Part shown: positions 15,516-23,525 of the stretch, in pieces
Numbering within the stretch: position 1 is the stretch's first letter
Layout of the letters: every line of letters begins with the position of its first letter
Source: Scatosoma sp045613545
Lineage (GTDB): Bacteria > Bacillota > Clostridia > Christensenellales > Borkfalkiaceae
Assembly (NCBI GenBank): GCA_045613545.1
Contig: JAZLBD010000006.1
Span: 62,001-126,000 of the forward strand
Direction of reading: 5' to 3'
DNA: 64,000 nucleotides
Translations under genes and position numbers: made by a program
The notes under the pieces: model-generated
The model's database searches: none
What the model was told of the DNA's origin: nothing
What the model saw: the letters and a program-made list of their open reading frames with translations, nothing else

Positions 15516-15596
15516 ATTCGTGCGATTTGATAAAGATCGCCAAAACCTTGCGCGTGAGGGATTCGCGCGCCGAATAAGACCAGGAGGTAAAACGTT

Positions 15597-15881
15597 ATGA
15601 CAAAGTATGAAATGCTCTATTTGATTAGCAACGACTTGACGGACGAAGCGAAACTCGCTAAGATCGAAAAGTACGACAACATCGTGAAATCGATGGGTGG
15701 CAACGTTGTTTCTTGCGACAAATGGGGAACGAAAAAGCTTTCGTATCCGATTAAGTTCAAAAACGAAGCTTACTACGTTCTTACGACGTTTGAAGCAGAC
15801 GGCAACGTTGTAAACGAAATCAACCGCGTAGCGGGCATTGACAGCGATGTTTTGAGAGTTATGATCACGAAAATCGCATAA
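15597..15881 (+). CDS. rpsF: 30S ribosomal protein S6
   Basis: 94 residues, normal length. The ferredoxin-like S6 fold shows in YEMLYLISNDL, VVSCDKWGTKKLSYPIKFKNEAYYVL and VLRVMITKI. It binds S18 and 16S rRNA in the small-subunit platform. ATG with AGGAGG 8 nt upstream. First of rpsF-ssb-rpsR, the conserved bacterial order; 15 bp to ssb. Confidence 0.97.
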   Translation: MTKYEMLYLISNDLTDEAKLAKIEKYDNIVKSMGGNVVSCDKWGTKKLSYPIKFKNEAYYVLTTFEADGNVVNEINRVAGIDSDVLRVMITKIA

Positions 15882-15896
15882 GGATAAGGTGGAATT

Positions 15897-16304
15897 ATGA
15901 ACAAAGTTTATTTAATTGGCAATTTAACGCGCGATCCTGAACTTCGGGAAACCCCCTCGGGTGTTCCTATGTGCAGTTTCTCTATCGCAGTATCTAGAAA
16001 CTATACCTCTGCCGACGGCGAACGTCAAACAGATTTCTTCAACTGTACGGCTTGGAGAAAGGCAGCGGAAACGATTTCTCGTTATGCCAAAAAAGGCAAG
16101 AAGATGGCTGTGTGTGGCAGTATTCAACTTCGCACTTACGAGGACAACCAAGGCGTAAAACGCACCGCGGTTGATATCATCGTGGAAGATTTTGAATTCC
16201 TTTCGCCGAAAGACGACGATTCTTTTGAATCCCCCCGTTCTTCCGCGCCCACCAAAAAGCCCATCCTCGACTCCCTCGACGACGACGAGGGCATCCCCTT
16301 CTAA
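15897..16304 (+). CDS. ssb: Single-stranded DNA-binding protein
   Basis: 135 residues. OB-fold landmarks: MNKVYLIGNLTRDPELRETPSG, FSIAVSRNY, DFFNCTAWRKAAE and GKKMAVCGSIQLRTYEDNQG. A flexible linker ends in the acidic tip DDDEGIPF used to recruit partner proteins. It coats single-stranded DNA in replication and repair. Middle gene of the rpsF-ssb-rpsR operon. Confidence 0.97.
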   Translation: MNKVYLIGNLTRDPELRETPSGVPMCSFSIAVSRNYTSADGERQTDFFNCTAWRKAAETISRYAKKGKKMAVCGSIQLRTYEDNQGVKRTAVDIIVEDFEFLSPKDDDSFESPRSSAPTKKPILDSLDDDEGIPF

Positions 16305-16342
16305 TTCAAGAAGGCTACTATTAAATTAAGGAGTATAATGTC

Positions 16343-16594
16343 ATGGAAGAAAAGACCACAGCAGTAAAAAAGAGCTTCAAAAAAGCGCCCCGTAAAAAGG
16401 TTTGCTTGTTCTGCCAAGAAAAACTTACCGAAGTTGATTACAAAGACGTAAACCGTTTGAAGAAATTTGTGACCGAAGGCGGTAAAATTCTTCCCCGTAG
16501 AATGAGCGGTACGTGCGCGGCGCACCAAAGACTTCTTGCAACCGCTATCAAGCGCGCAAGAATCGCGTCCTTGCTCCCCTTCAAAGGCGAGTAA
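16343..16594 (+). CDS. rpsR: 30S ribosomal protein S18
   Basis: 83 residues. The core KVCLFCQEKLTEVDYKDVNRLKKFV and LPRRMSGTCAAHQRLLATAIKRARIASLLPF is the S18 signature; the two cysteines of CLFC suggest the zinc-binding S18 form common in Gram-positive bacteria. ATG preceded by AAGGAG. Last gene of the operon, followed by a strong terminator. Confidence 0.97.
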   Translation: MEEKTTAVKKSFKKAPRKKVCLFCQEKLTEVDYKDVNRLKKFVTEGGKILPRRMSGTCAAHQRLLATAIKRARIASLLPFKGE

Positions 16595-16610
16595 GCTCGA
16601 ATAAAAACCA

Positions 16611-16643
16611 AAAGACCTTGCTTTTTTGCAAGGTCTTTTTTTT
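16611..16643 (+). terminator. Terminator of rpsF-ssb-rpsR
   Basis: An 11-bp stem (aaagaccttgc 16611-16621 with gcaaggtcttt 16628-16638), 6-nt T loop, followed by a run of T to 16643. Confidence 0.92.
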
Positions 16644-16663
16644 CATAGAAAAATTCTATCGTA

Positions 16664-16690
16664 AAACCCCGAGAAGTTTTCTCGGGGTTT
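16664..16690 (-). terminator. Terminator of the SGNH/deacetylase operon
   Basis: An 11-bp stem (16664-16674 with 16680-16690) with a 5-nt loop lies 8 bp beyond the deacetylase stop on the minus strand. The minus-strand U-tract (TTTT) is short, so efficiency may be moderate. Confidence 0.7.
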
Positions 16691-16697
16691 ATCGTTT

Positions 16698-17516
16698 TTA
16701 TAAGTGAACGATTTCGCCTGCTTTGATAACGATTTTCTTTCCCATATAGTCTATGTAAACGTCTATGGCGCTAGGATTTTTGATCATCGTTGCCTCCGCG
16801 CTCCAAATCAAACGGTTATACGCTTGTACGTATTCGAAGATCTCGCCGTTGGTGGCATACCAAATATCCTCTCTTCCGCCGACGTACGCGCCAAACTCTT
16901 CCAAAACGTGCCAGTTTTGATTGTTATGGAACTCAAAACTATGCCCCCACAAATAGAAGAGCATCGGGCGAATTCCCCAATAATACCCCTCCTCCTTGTT
17001 CTCGACAAACGCCTTTGCAAGTTTCATAAGATCAGCATCGTTGTGATGGCAAGTCGTAGGCATTCTGAGCCAATCGCCAGGAATGTCAAACCAGTGCGTA
17101 GAAATCGTCGTACGCGCGTAGTCGATTCCGCAACGCTCCAAAATATTCACCACGCGATCGTCGTATTTACCGTTTGCGTACGCCATCCCCTTGATGATTT
17201 TACCGAAACTCTTTTCAAGGCTTACGCGATCTTCCGAAATCTCACGCACCGCCAAAACATCGTCCATTTCCGTCAAGGAATGATGCTTGACGCCGTGTAC
17301 GGCAATTTCGATAATCCCCTCTTCTTGCCATTTTTTGAGCGTATCTACGGACAATCTCCCCTCTTGGTCAAGGAAAGAGGAATCGACGTTCAGCGTCCCT
17401 TTAAGCCCGTACTTTCTCATAACGTCAACAAGTTGTTCATCGTTGTACGACGCGTCGTCGTAGCTGAGCGTGACCGCTTTTCGTTTGAAGTTGGGAAAAC
17501 GTAAAAAATGATACAT
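16698..17516 (-). CDS. Polysaccharide deacetylase (NodB-like) family protein
   Basis: 272 residues from the ATG at 17516, which has AAGGAG 8 nt upstream (an earlier in-frame start lacks one). NodB motifs: LSYDDA (17-22, catalytic and metal Asp), HGVKHHS (74-80, metal His pair) and MAYANGKYDD in place of the usual RxPYG. No signal peptide or membrane helix, so it would act in the cytoplasm or by an unusual route. It probably removes N- or O-acetyl groups from a sugar; the substrate is unknown. 38 bp downstream of an SGNH hydrolase and co-transcribed with it. Confidence 0.85.
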   Translation of the reverse strand: MYHFLRFPNFKRKAVTLSYDDASYNDEQLVDVMRKYGLKGTLNVDSSFLDQEGRLSVDTLKKWQEEGIIEIAVHGVKHHSLTEMDDVLAVREISEDRVSLEKSFGKIIKGMAYANGKYDDRVVNILERCGIDYARTTISTHWFDIPGDWLRMPTTCHHNDADLMKLAKAFVENKEEGYYWGIRPMLFYLWGHSFEFHNNQNWHVLEEFGAYVGGREDIWYATNGEIFEYVQAYNRLIWSAEATMIKNPSAIDVYIDYMGKKIVIKAGEIVHL

Positions 17517-17553
17517 ATTTTTTCTCCTTATCGTACGCAAAATTGCGTTTGTT

Positions 17554-18192
17554 TTATTTTTGTAAGACGTTTTGTCTAAAACAGTTCAACCACTTGAGGG
17601 CGATCATTTTCGAGGCGACGATTTGAGGATGCACGCCGTCGGCAATTACCTTTCCCACCCCGTATTTTTCCACCAATGCGGAAAGATCTGCTTGCAGAGG
17701 GATAAAATGCAACCCGTATTCTTGCGCCAATTTCTTCACAACTTTCGCGTATTCGTACACTTGCAAAAATTCGTCAAACTTCTCGTGCGTCGCCCAACCG
17801 TCGATCACGAACGGCTCTAAAAGAATCATTTGCACGTTTTTATTTCTTTCTCTCGTGCCTTCAATGATTTTACGATAGGTTTCCTCGTAGCGGACGATAT
17901 CCACGCCGAGCGTTTTATCGAAAAGTCCGTGCCAAACGTCGTTGACGCCGATCAAAATCGTGCATACGTCGGGCGCAAGTTCCCAAACGTCTTTTCCCAC
18001 TCGTTCATATAAGTCGATGGAACGATTGCCACTAATCCCACGATTGAAAATTTCATAATCGTTGGGCGATTCAAACAACAATTCTCCGGCGACTTGCGCA
18101 ACGTATCCATGTCCATAGCTAAAACAGCCGTGGTCTTCTTCGTAGTTTCTTCCCATATCGGTGATCGAATCGCCGAAAAACAAAATCTTCAT
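17554..18192 (-). CDS. SGNH/GDSL-family hydrolase
   Basis: 212 residues. Block I GDSIT (7-11, nucleophile Ser9), block II with G in FNRGISGN, block III GVND (near 83-86) and block V DGVHP (near 188-192) with the catalytic Asp/His are all present. Cytosolic: no signal peptide. Likely an esterase or acetylhydrolase for sugars or lipids. ATG with AAGGAG upstream. Paired with a polysaccharide deacetylase, which suggests joint removal of acetyl groups from a glycan (inference). Confidence 0.87.
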   Translation of the reverse strand: MKILFFGDSITDMGRNYEEDHGCFSYGHGYVAQVAGELLFESPNDYEIFNRGISGNRSIDLYERVGKDVWELAPDVCTILIGVNDVWHGLFDKTLGVDIVRYEETYRKIIEGTRERNKNVQMILLEPFVIDGWATHEKFDEFLQVYEYAKVVKKLAQEYGLHFIPLQADLSALVEKYGVGKVIADGVHPQIVASKMIALKWLNCFRQNVLQK

Positions 18193-18234
18193 CGTTAAAG
18201 AACTCCTTTTCGCCCGTTGTTCTCAAGCAATTTT

Positions 18235-18263
18235 ATTATAGCACAAACCCTTTCGTTTGTCTA
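18235..18263 (-). promoter_or_regulatory. Promoter of the SGNH/deacetylase operon
   Basis: Minus strand: TAGACA (18258-18263), 17-bp spacer, TATAAT (18235-18240), 43 bp upstream of the ATG. Confidence 0.7.
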
Positions 18264-18302
18264 TGTTTTTACGAAAATTTCCAAAAATTTTTTTATCAAA
18301 CG

Positions 18303-18333
18303 AAAAACGAAACCCCTCGACTTCCGAGGGGTT
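18303..18333 (-). terminator. Terminator of the long holA-to-esterase unit
   Basis: A 9-bp GC-rich stem (aacccctcg 18311-18319 with cgaggggtt 18325-18333). On the minus strand it runs into TTTCGTTTTTCG. It lies 5 bp beyond the esterase stop. Confidence 0.85.
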
Positions 18334-18337
18334 ATAA

Positions 18338-19165
18338 TTAAAATTTTTCTACCGTAAACAAACGGAAAAACGCCATACAGTCTTCTAACCAATCGTTAAA
18401 AAATCTCTCTTCGTTAACTTCCAAATCGTCCGTGGAAACGCCGTGTCCGCCAAACGGATAGACGTGCAACGTAAACGGAACGCCGTTCGTGGCGCAAGCG
18501 CGCGCAAAATCAATGGAATTTCGGGGGTCCACGCAGTCGTCTTTCGCCGACGTCCAAATAAAGCAAGGCACCGTGTCTTCGTCCACCTTCTGATCGAGTG
18601 AAAGTTCTTCCATCAGTTGATTTTTTTCTTCCTCGTTATACCCTCCGAGCAAATTGTGAAAAGAGCCCGGGTGCCCACTGTAATTGATGACGGGATAGGA
18701 AAGACAGACCCCTCTCGGCTTGCAATCCAAAGGCGCGCCAGCTAAAGCGGGTACGCTTTTATAATCGACCGCTAAATTCGCCGTCAAATGCCCGCCGGCG
18801 GAAAAACCGACGACGAAAATCTCGTCGGGATTGACGTGAAATTCCTCGGCGTGTTTTTTGATATAGTCCACCGCAGAGCCAAGTTCAATAAGTTGTTCGG
18901 GATAGGAAACGCCGTCCGGTTTCACGAGATAGTTCAAACTGAACGCTTGAAAACCCTTGGCAAGGAAATAGGTCGCCACGTGCTCCTCTTCCCTTTTGGA
19001 AGTAAACGCGTATCCGCCTCCCGGAACGACAATCACGGCGGGGCGTTTCCAACGCTTTCCCCCTACAAGGGGATCGTCGAGAGGATAGTCCGCCAAATAA
19101 CATGCAAACTCGCCACCCTTTACGGGATAGCCTAAGTCGCGCAAATTGTTTTTCTCGTTTCTCAT
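18338..19165 (-). CDS. Alpha/beta hydrolase (acetyl esterase/xylanase-like)
   Basis: 275 residues. The oxyanion-hole motif VVPGGGYAF is near 45-53, the nucleophile elbow GFSAGG near 121-126, and acidic and histidine catalytic residues lie in AKDDCVD (near 206-212) and FGGHGVS (near 238-244). No signal peptide. Family members remove acetyl groups from carbohydrates. I chose the ATG at 19165, with AGGA before it overlapping the end of the LtaS-like gene, over an upstream TTG. Last gene of the unit starting at holA. Confidence 0.85.
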   Translation of the reverse strand: MRNEKNNLRDLGYPVKGGEFACYLADYPLDDPLVGGKRWKRPAVIVVPGGGYAFTSKREEEHVATYFLAKGFQAFSLNYLVKPDGVSYPEQLIELGSAVDYIKKHAEEFHVNPDEIFVVGFSAGGHLTANLAVDYKSVPALAGAPLDCKPRGVCLSYPVINYSGHPGSFHNLLGGYNEEEKNQLMEELSLDQKVDEDTVPCFIWTSAKDDCVDPRNSIDFARACATNGVPFTLHVYPFGGHGVSTDDLEVNEERFFNDWLEDCMAFFRLFTVEKF

Positions 19166-19166
19166 T

Positions 19167-21428
19167 TTATTTCCTGCCAACGAACGTCATATATCTCGTT
19201 CCTTTGTAAGATTTCTCTATATTTCTCCGACTGAAGTAGTCGCATTGATACATCGCTTCCAAATATTCTTGCTTGGTATAATACACGTAGCTCTTTCGCA
19301 AGAATTCCTTCATTTCCTCGGTGTAGCCGTCGGTGAAAGGCAACGTTTCATAATCGTATTGCGTCCAAGTACCGTCCGCATTTTTTACGGACAACCACAT
19401 GCCGTCAAAATAGAACTCGTCGGTGAAAATCCCCGATTCGCGGGACACGAATACGCTCTCCTCCTCCGAGAACATACTCACGCCTTGATACAAGTTCAAA
19501 TTATAGTCGTATCCGACGAGGTGCAAAAGAGTGGGGACGATATCGAACGAATTGCCGTATTTCGTCCAAGGTTGACCTTTTACTTGGTGTAGAGGATTCG
19601 TTGGATCGCTATCTCCTTGGTGAACGATGGTGAAATATCCGTCCGTACGGTCGTTCGGCTCGATCATCGCGTCCATCGTACCGCCATCCCAAAGGAAACA
19701 AGGGATATTGTACACGCGCGAATTATAACTCATTCCCTCCTTAATCCCTTTGAGGTAGTAGTTTTGGTTGTTATAATACCCCGAATGGTCGGCATAAAAG
19801 AAGAACGTTGTGTTATCCAGTTGCCCTTGCGCTTGCAAGTTCTTCATCAAAATATTAATCCCTTCGTCCAAATCCATCACGCCTGCTTGATATCGCTTAA
19901 ATCGGCGGTAAATATCTTGGGCTTGTCCGCTGGAATAGGTTTCTTCTATATGCTCCTCGTCAACGGCGTGCGAAGGGTACACGTAGGTTTTGGGATACCC
20001 ATCAATCATCTCGTAATACGATTCAAGACCCTTTACCACCAAATTATCTCGCAAGTCTTCCTTTTCCTCTTCCGTAAGATCCTTGGTGTAGTCTTCTTCC
20101 AATAAATCGTCGTAATGTCCGTGCGAGGAAAGGGTCATATGCATAGTAAAGAACGCTTCGTCCCCCTCCGCAATCTCGGTATATTCGGGCGTGTAATAAC
20201 GCATTAAGTCTTGGTCGAGGTCGAAATCGTAAAAATTTTTATTGGGATTATCATACCCTTTAAGAGCCGGCAAATCTTCGGGAAAATACGCCGAATCAAA
20301 GCCATAGCACCCCTCCTCGCCGTGCGTAACGTCACGGTGATAAAAACTTCCCTTATTCGCATGGAAATAGTGCGTCGTATAGTTTTGCCTGCGCAACGCG
20401 TTCGGGAGCGAGAACGAAAGCGTGGAGTCCTCCAAATCGGAATAGGGCGTACTGCGAACGGGATAACTTCCCAAAATCCCCATCGCCTCCGAATGATTCG
20501 TCTTATCTCGACAATAATACTCGGTGAAAGCGATCCCCTGCGTTGCCAAGGCGTATAACGTGGGGGTGTATTCCTTGTTGATTCCCGACCATTCGCCCGA
20601 CTCTAAAACGATTAAAACGATATTTCTTCCTTGCAACGCGCCCGTATAAATACTGTTTCCATAGACGGTTTCGCTCATTTCTCCCTCGGCAAAATAGCTG
20701 TCTAAATAAGCGAACTGTTCCTCTTCCGATGCAGACAAGCTCTTTTCGGGTCCAAACAACAACCTATCCATTGCGTTGGAAACGTTGACGAAATAGAATC
20801 CGAACGTACCAAACTTCTTAAGCGCTTTTGCGGAAATAAATTGCGTATCGTATAAATATCTATCGTCGTTATAATAGGAAAGTTCGTCGTATGCTATCGC
20901 TTTATTAAAGGAATTTACCGTGAGTTGATAACACAAAAGAGACGCATTTTCGCCGATTAAACAACACAGTAAGAGCGCAATTACAGTGTTTCGATTCAAA
21001 CGCGTTTTCGGCGCGTGGACTTTCTTTTGCACGACGATCATCGAAACGATGGCAACGATGGCAAGCAACAGCAACCCTGCAAACAGCCACCAATTGACGA
21101 AGTCGCTGTTAAACACCCCGCCGAGTTCTTTCGTTAAATTGAGCATCGTAAGACCGAACACGATCCCACTCATCGTCATAAGCGCCTCGTTGACGATCCC
21201 AAGCACCGCTTGAAGCGTCAAAAAGATGGAGGCGATCCAAATCGTCGCTTTCGACGAGGGCAAAATAAACAACACGATGGATATTCCGACGATCAGCGCA
21301 AAATCCAATCCCCAATATACGGGTAAGACGCCCATTTTTAGAACGGAAAAAGTGATGATCTCAATCATCACTGCAAAGACTATATAAATAGCCGTCAATA
21401 TACCCTTTTTTACAAAAAATTTTTTCAT
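19167..21428 (-). CDS. LTA-synthase-like membrane sulfatase-fold phosphotransferase
   Basis: 753 residues from the ATG at 21428. Five hydrophobic helices occupy about 1-210 and an extracellular sulfatase-fold domain follows. Catalytic landmarks of LtaS: LVLESGEW (metal Glu, near 280), RDKTNHSEAMG (nucleophilic Thr, near 305) and FYADHSGYY (Asp-His metal ligands, near 544). It likely transfers glycerol-phosphate from phosphatidylglycerol onto a glycolipid or related polymer. The frame extends upstream to 21482 but that part overlaps the aspartokinase end. The ribosome-binding site AAAGAGA is weak, so coupling to upstream genes is likely. Confidence 0.87.
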   Translation of the reverse strand: MKKFFVKKGILTAIYIVFAVMIEIITFSVLKMGVLPVYWGLDFALIVGISIVLFILPSSKATIWIASIFLTLQAVLGIVNEALMTMSGIVFGLTMLNLTKELGGVFNSDFVNWWLFAGLLLLAIVAIVSMIVVQKKVHAPKTRLNRNTVIALLLCCLIGENASLLCYQLTVNSFNKAIAYDELSYYNDDRYLYDTQFISAKALKKFGTFGFYFVNVSNAMDRLLFGPEKSLSASEEEQFAYLDSYFAEGEMSETVYGNSIYTGALQGRNIVLIVLESGEWSGINKEYTPTLYALATQGIAFTEYYCRDKTNHSEAMGILGSYPVRSTPYSDLEDSTLSFSLPNALRRQNYTTHYFHANKGSFYHRDVTHGEEGCYGFDSAYFPEDLPALKGYDNPNKNFYDFDLDQDLMRYYTPEYTEIAEGDEAFFTMHMTLSSHGHYDDLLEEDYTKDLTEEEKEDLRDNLVVKGLESYYEMIDGYPKTYVYPSHAVDEEHIEETYSSGQAQDIYRRFKRYQAGVMDLDEGINILMKNLQAQGQLDNTTFFFYADHSGYYNNQNYYLKGIKEGMSYNSRVYNIPCFLWDGGTMDAMIEPNDRTDGYFTIVHQGDSDPTNPLHQVKGQPWTKYGNSFDIVPTLLHLVGYDYNLNLYQGVSMFSEEESVFVSRESGIFTDEFYFDGMWLSVKNADGTWTQYDYETLPFTDGYTEEMKEFLRKSYVYYTKQEYLEAMYQCDYFSRRNIEKSYKGTRYMTFVGRK

Positions 21429-21459
21429 AAAATATATCTCTTTCGTAAAATTATTATTT

Positions 21460-22497
21460 TCAAAAAAAAGTTTGATATGCAACCCTAAGCGCCCGATCCT
21501 CTTCCTTAGGAGGCAAAACAGCTTCGACGTAGCCCTCTCTTTTCTTTCCCTTCCCTTTTATACCGCGGTCTTTTAAGCTTTTTATAAGGCGTGAGATTAG
21601 CTCCGTTTCGCTTTGAAAATCACTGACGATAAACAGTTTCCCATCTCGCGCGATAACGCCCGCAGGACAATCTCGACAGCCCGTATCTCTCACCCAAGTT
21701 CTCCCACCCGACGGCGCAAAGGTACTGCCGATGACGAGAGAGACGTCCCCAAGAGGCGCAATCCCCCGATAATGAAAAGTGGGCATACCCAACCGCGAAA
21801 GGGTGTACAGCTCTCGCCTGGTTAAAAATTCTATTCTTTTCCCGCCTTGGATTCGGTTTGGATCGACGGCGTACACGCCCTCGACGTCCGTCCAGTTTTC
21901 ATAAACGTCCGCGCCTACCGCGCTCGCGATCAAACTGCCCGTAATATCGCCTCCACCTCGAGGAAATAAGGCAACAGGCTTATTTTTCCCTCGCCCGTAA
22001 AAAGAGGGAACAACCCCTTTTTCTACGCCTTGGAAACTGCGCTTGCAAAAGGAAATCGCGCGCGATTGATTTCTATCCACGAGAATATGCTCGGTTGCGC
22101 TAAGCAGTGGCAGATCCAAAATTTTGGAAAGTAGGATCGCCGTCCAAGCTTCGCCTCTCGATACGATATACTCCCGTTCGTTAAAAGAATACAGTTCTTT
22201 TTCGCCTTGCTCTAACACCTCTTCGAGGGTTTGCCGTCCGCAAAAGGTTGCAAACGGCAAAAACCGTTCTCGGATCTCGGCAAAGCGTTTTTGCATAATC
22301 TCTTGATCATTACGGCGTTTCCCGTCGAAGAAATCGAGTAAAAGATCTGTCACTTTTTTCTCCGTATTTACCCTTCTTCCCGGCGCGGAAGCGGTGATAA
22401 ACCGCCTAGCGGGATCTTGCCGTACGATTTTTATCAATGCGGAGATACCCTCTTCCGTCGCTAGGGAAGAGCCTCCGAATTTACACACTATTTTCAT
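21460..22497 (-). CDS. lysC: Aspartate kinase, short form with a reduced regulatory domain
   Basis: 345 residues, shorter than the usual 400-460. The kinase core is complete: VCKFGGSS (4-11), ITASAPG, YIVSRGEAWTA, FPRGGGDITGSLIA and VEGVYAVDPN. After about residue 270 only some 75 residues remain (AGVIARDGKLFIVSD, LISRLIKSLKDRG), enough for one ACT-like unit where two are normal, so feedback inhibition may be altered. It phosphorylates aspartate for lysine/DAP, threonine and methionine synthesis. ATG follows GGTGGCGAG. It lies between the CdaA genes and the LtaS-like gene. Confidence 0.85.
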   Translation of the reverse strand: MKIVCKFGGSSLATEEGISALIKIVRQDPARRFITASAPGRRVNTEKKVTDLLLDFFDGKRRNDQEIMQKRFAEIRERFLPFATFCGRQTLEEVLEQGEKELYSFNEREYIVSRGEAWTAILLSKILDLPLLSATEHILVDRNQSRAISFCKRSFQGVEKGVVPSFYGRGKNKPVALFPRGGGDITGSLIASAVGADVYENWTDVEGVYAVDPNRIQGGKRIEFLTRRELYTLSRLGMPTFHYRGIAPLGDVSLVIGSTFAPSGGRTWVRDTGCRDCPAGVIARDGKLFIVSDFQSETELISRLIKSLKDRGIKGKGKKREGYVEAVLPPKEEDRALRVAYQTFF

Positions 22498-22542
22498 CTC
22501 GCCACCCCACCCCTATTATATGCGGGAGAGCGACGTTTTGTT

Positions 22543-22650
22543 TTAGCTCACGTTCAAAAGGACGACTGCGATAAACGCCAATACGAGCGAGAGGATTTTG
22601 ATCCAAAATTTATCTATAAACAAGCTACGCAAAAATCCGAAAAATTTCAT
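22543..22650 (-). CDS. 35-residue single-helix membrane peptide, CdaR/YbbR-like N-terminus only
   Basis: The ATG overlaps the cdaA stop as ATGA and is preceded by GAGGAGG, so it is very likely translated and coupled to cdaA. The peptide begins MKFFGFLRSLF, continues with a K-F-W-I-K-I-L segment and one transmembrane helix (LSLVLAFIAVVLL), and stops at LNVS. CdaR/YbbR proteins, encoded right after cdaA in most Firmicutes, begin with the same kind of amphipathic N-x-x-L-K-I-L-S-L helix and then carry YbbR domains; these are absent here. Either a CdaR remnant reduced to its anchor or a dedicated micropeptide regulator of CdaA. Confidence 0.72.
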   Translation of the reverse strand: MKFFGFLRSLFIDKFWIKILSLVLAFIAVVLLNVS

Positions 22651-23525
22651 ACTCGATCTCCTCCTCTAAATTTTCTATCGCTGGACAAGGGAAGTTCTTG
22701 CCAATAGTAATCACGAAGTGCCTCGGAAAGCATATCGTAGTCCGCATACCTTGCGACGTTCCCTTGCTTGACGATCGAGATAATTCCCGTTTCCTCCGAA
22801 ACGATCAAGGATATGACGTTGGATACTTCCGTGATACCGATCCCTGCTCTATGACGGGTCCCAAAATCTTTTGGATAGCTCTTTTGCGTGAGCGGTAAGA
22901 AACACCCTGCCGATTGTATTTTGTTCCCGCGAATGATCATCGCTCCGTCGTGGAGGGGCGCTTTCGGGAAGAAAATCCCCTCGATAAGTTGCGTGGAAAT
23001 ATCCGCGTCGATCACCACCCCGCTATGTAAAACTTGCTTCGGCAAATTCCCTTTGGAAAGAACGATCAGCGCGCCGACGTTGTTCTTCGACATATTTTGA
23101 AGGGCGCGAATGATACTGGAAATACAGGTTTCCACCGATTCCTTCGACGCCACCGCGTTGTTTCCACGACTGCTTTCGCCCGTTTCATTTTTCTGCGTGT
23201 GTACGTCCCATAAACTTTTTTTGACCTCTACGTTGAACAAAATGAGCATAAACATCGAAAGCAATATTAAGAAGAATAAATAGAACGTGGCGTTTAACAA
23301 ATCGACGACGTAAGTCATTCCCCCCACGCCCAAGATCAATAGCCAATAGAGCACCATCAGTTTCGTAGCGTCGTTCTCACGCAACGTTTTAGAAACGTAA
23401 TAAAACAATAAAAACATAAGCGCCACGCAAACGTAGTCCGTCCAGTTAAGAGCGTTCAAGTAATCTTTTACTTTCATACCGAACTCCACGAATCCGCTCG
23501 ACGCCAAAAGCAACGTTTCTAACAT
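22647..23525 (-). CDS. cdaA: Diadenylate cyclase CdaA
   Basis: 292 residues. Three N-terminal membrane helices (about 28-100) precede the DAC domain with its DGAMIIRG motif (near 190-197) and GTRHRAGIGITE (near 221-232). It makes cyclic di-AMP from two ATP at the inner membrane face, controlling potassium, osmolyte and envelope homeostasis. ATG with GGAGG, overlapping the end of holA. The next gene downstream encodes only a CdaR-like anchor. Confidence 0.95.
   Translation of the reverse strand: MLETLLLASSGFVEFGMKVKDYLNALNWTDYVCVALMFLLFYYVSKTLRENDATKLMVLYWLLILGVGGMTYVVDLLNATFYLFFLILLSMFMLILFNVEVKKSLWDVHTQKNETGESSRGNNAVASKESVETCISSIIRALQNMSKNNVGALIVLSKGNLPKQVLHSGVVIDADISTQLIEGIFFPKAPLHDGAMIIRGNKIQSAGCFLPLTQKSYPKDFGTRHRAGIGITEVSNVISLIVSEETGIISIVKQGNVARYADYDMLSEALRDYYWQELPLSSDRKFRGGDRV

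Noticed and set aside
22498..22542. Lysine riboswitch upstream of the aspartokinase gene
   Set aside because: Only 45 bp separate it from the preceding small gene, far too short for an L-box; a TATAAT near 22514 lacks a -35 partner.
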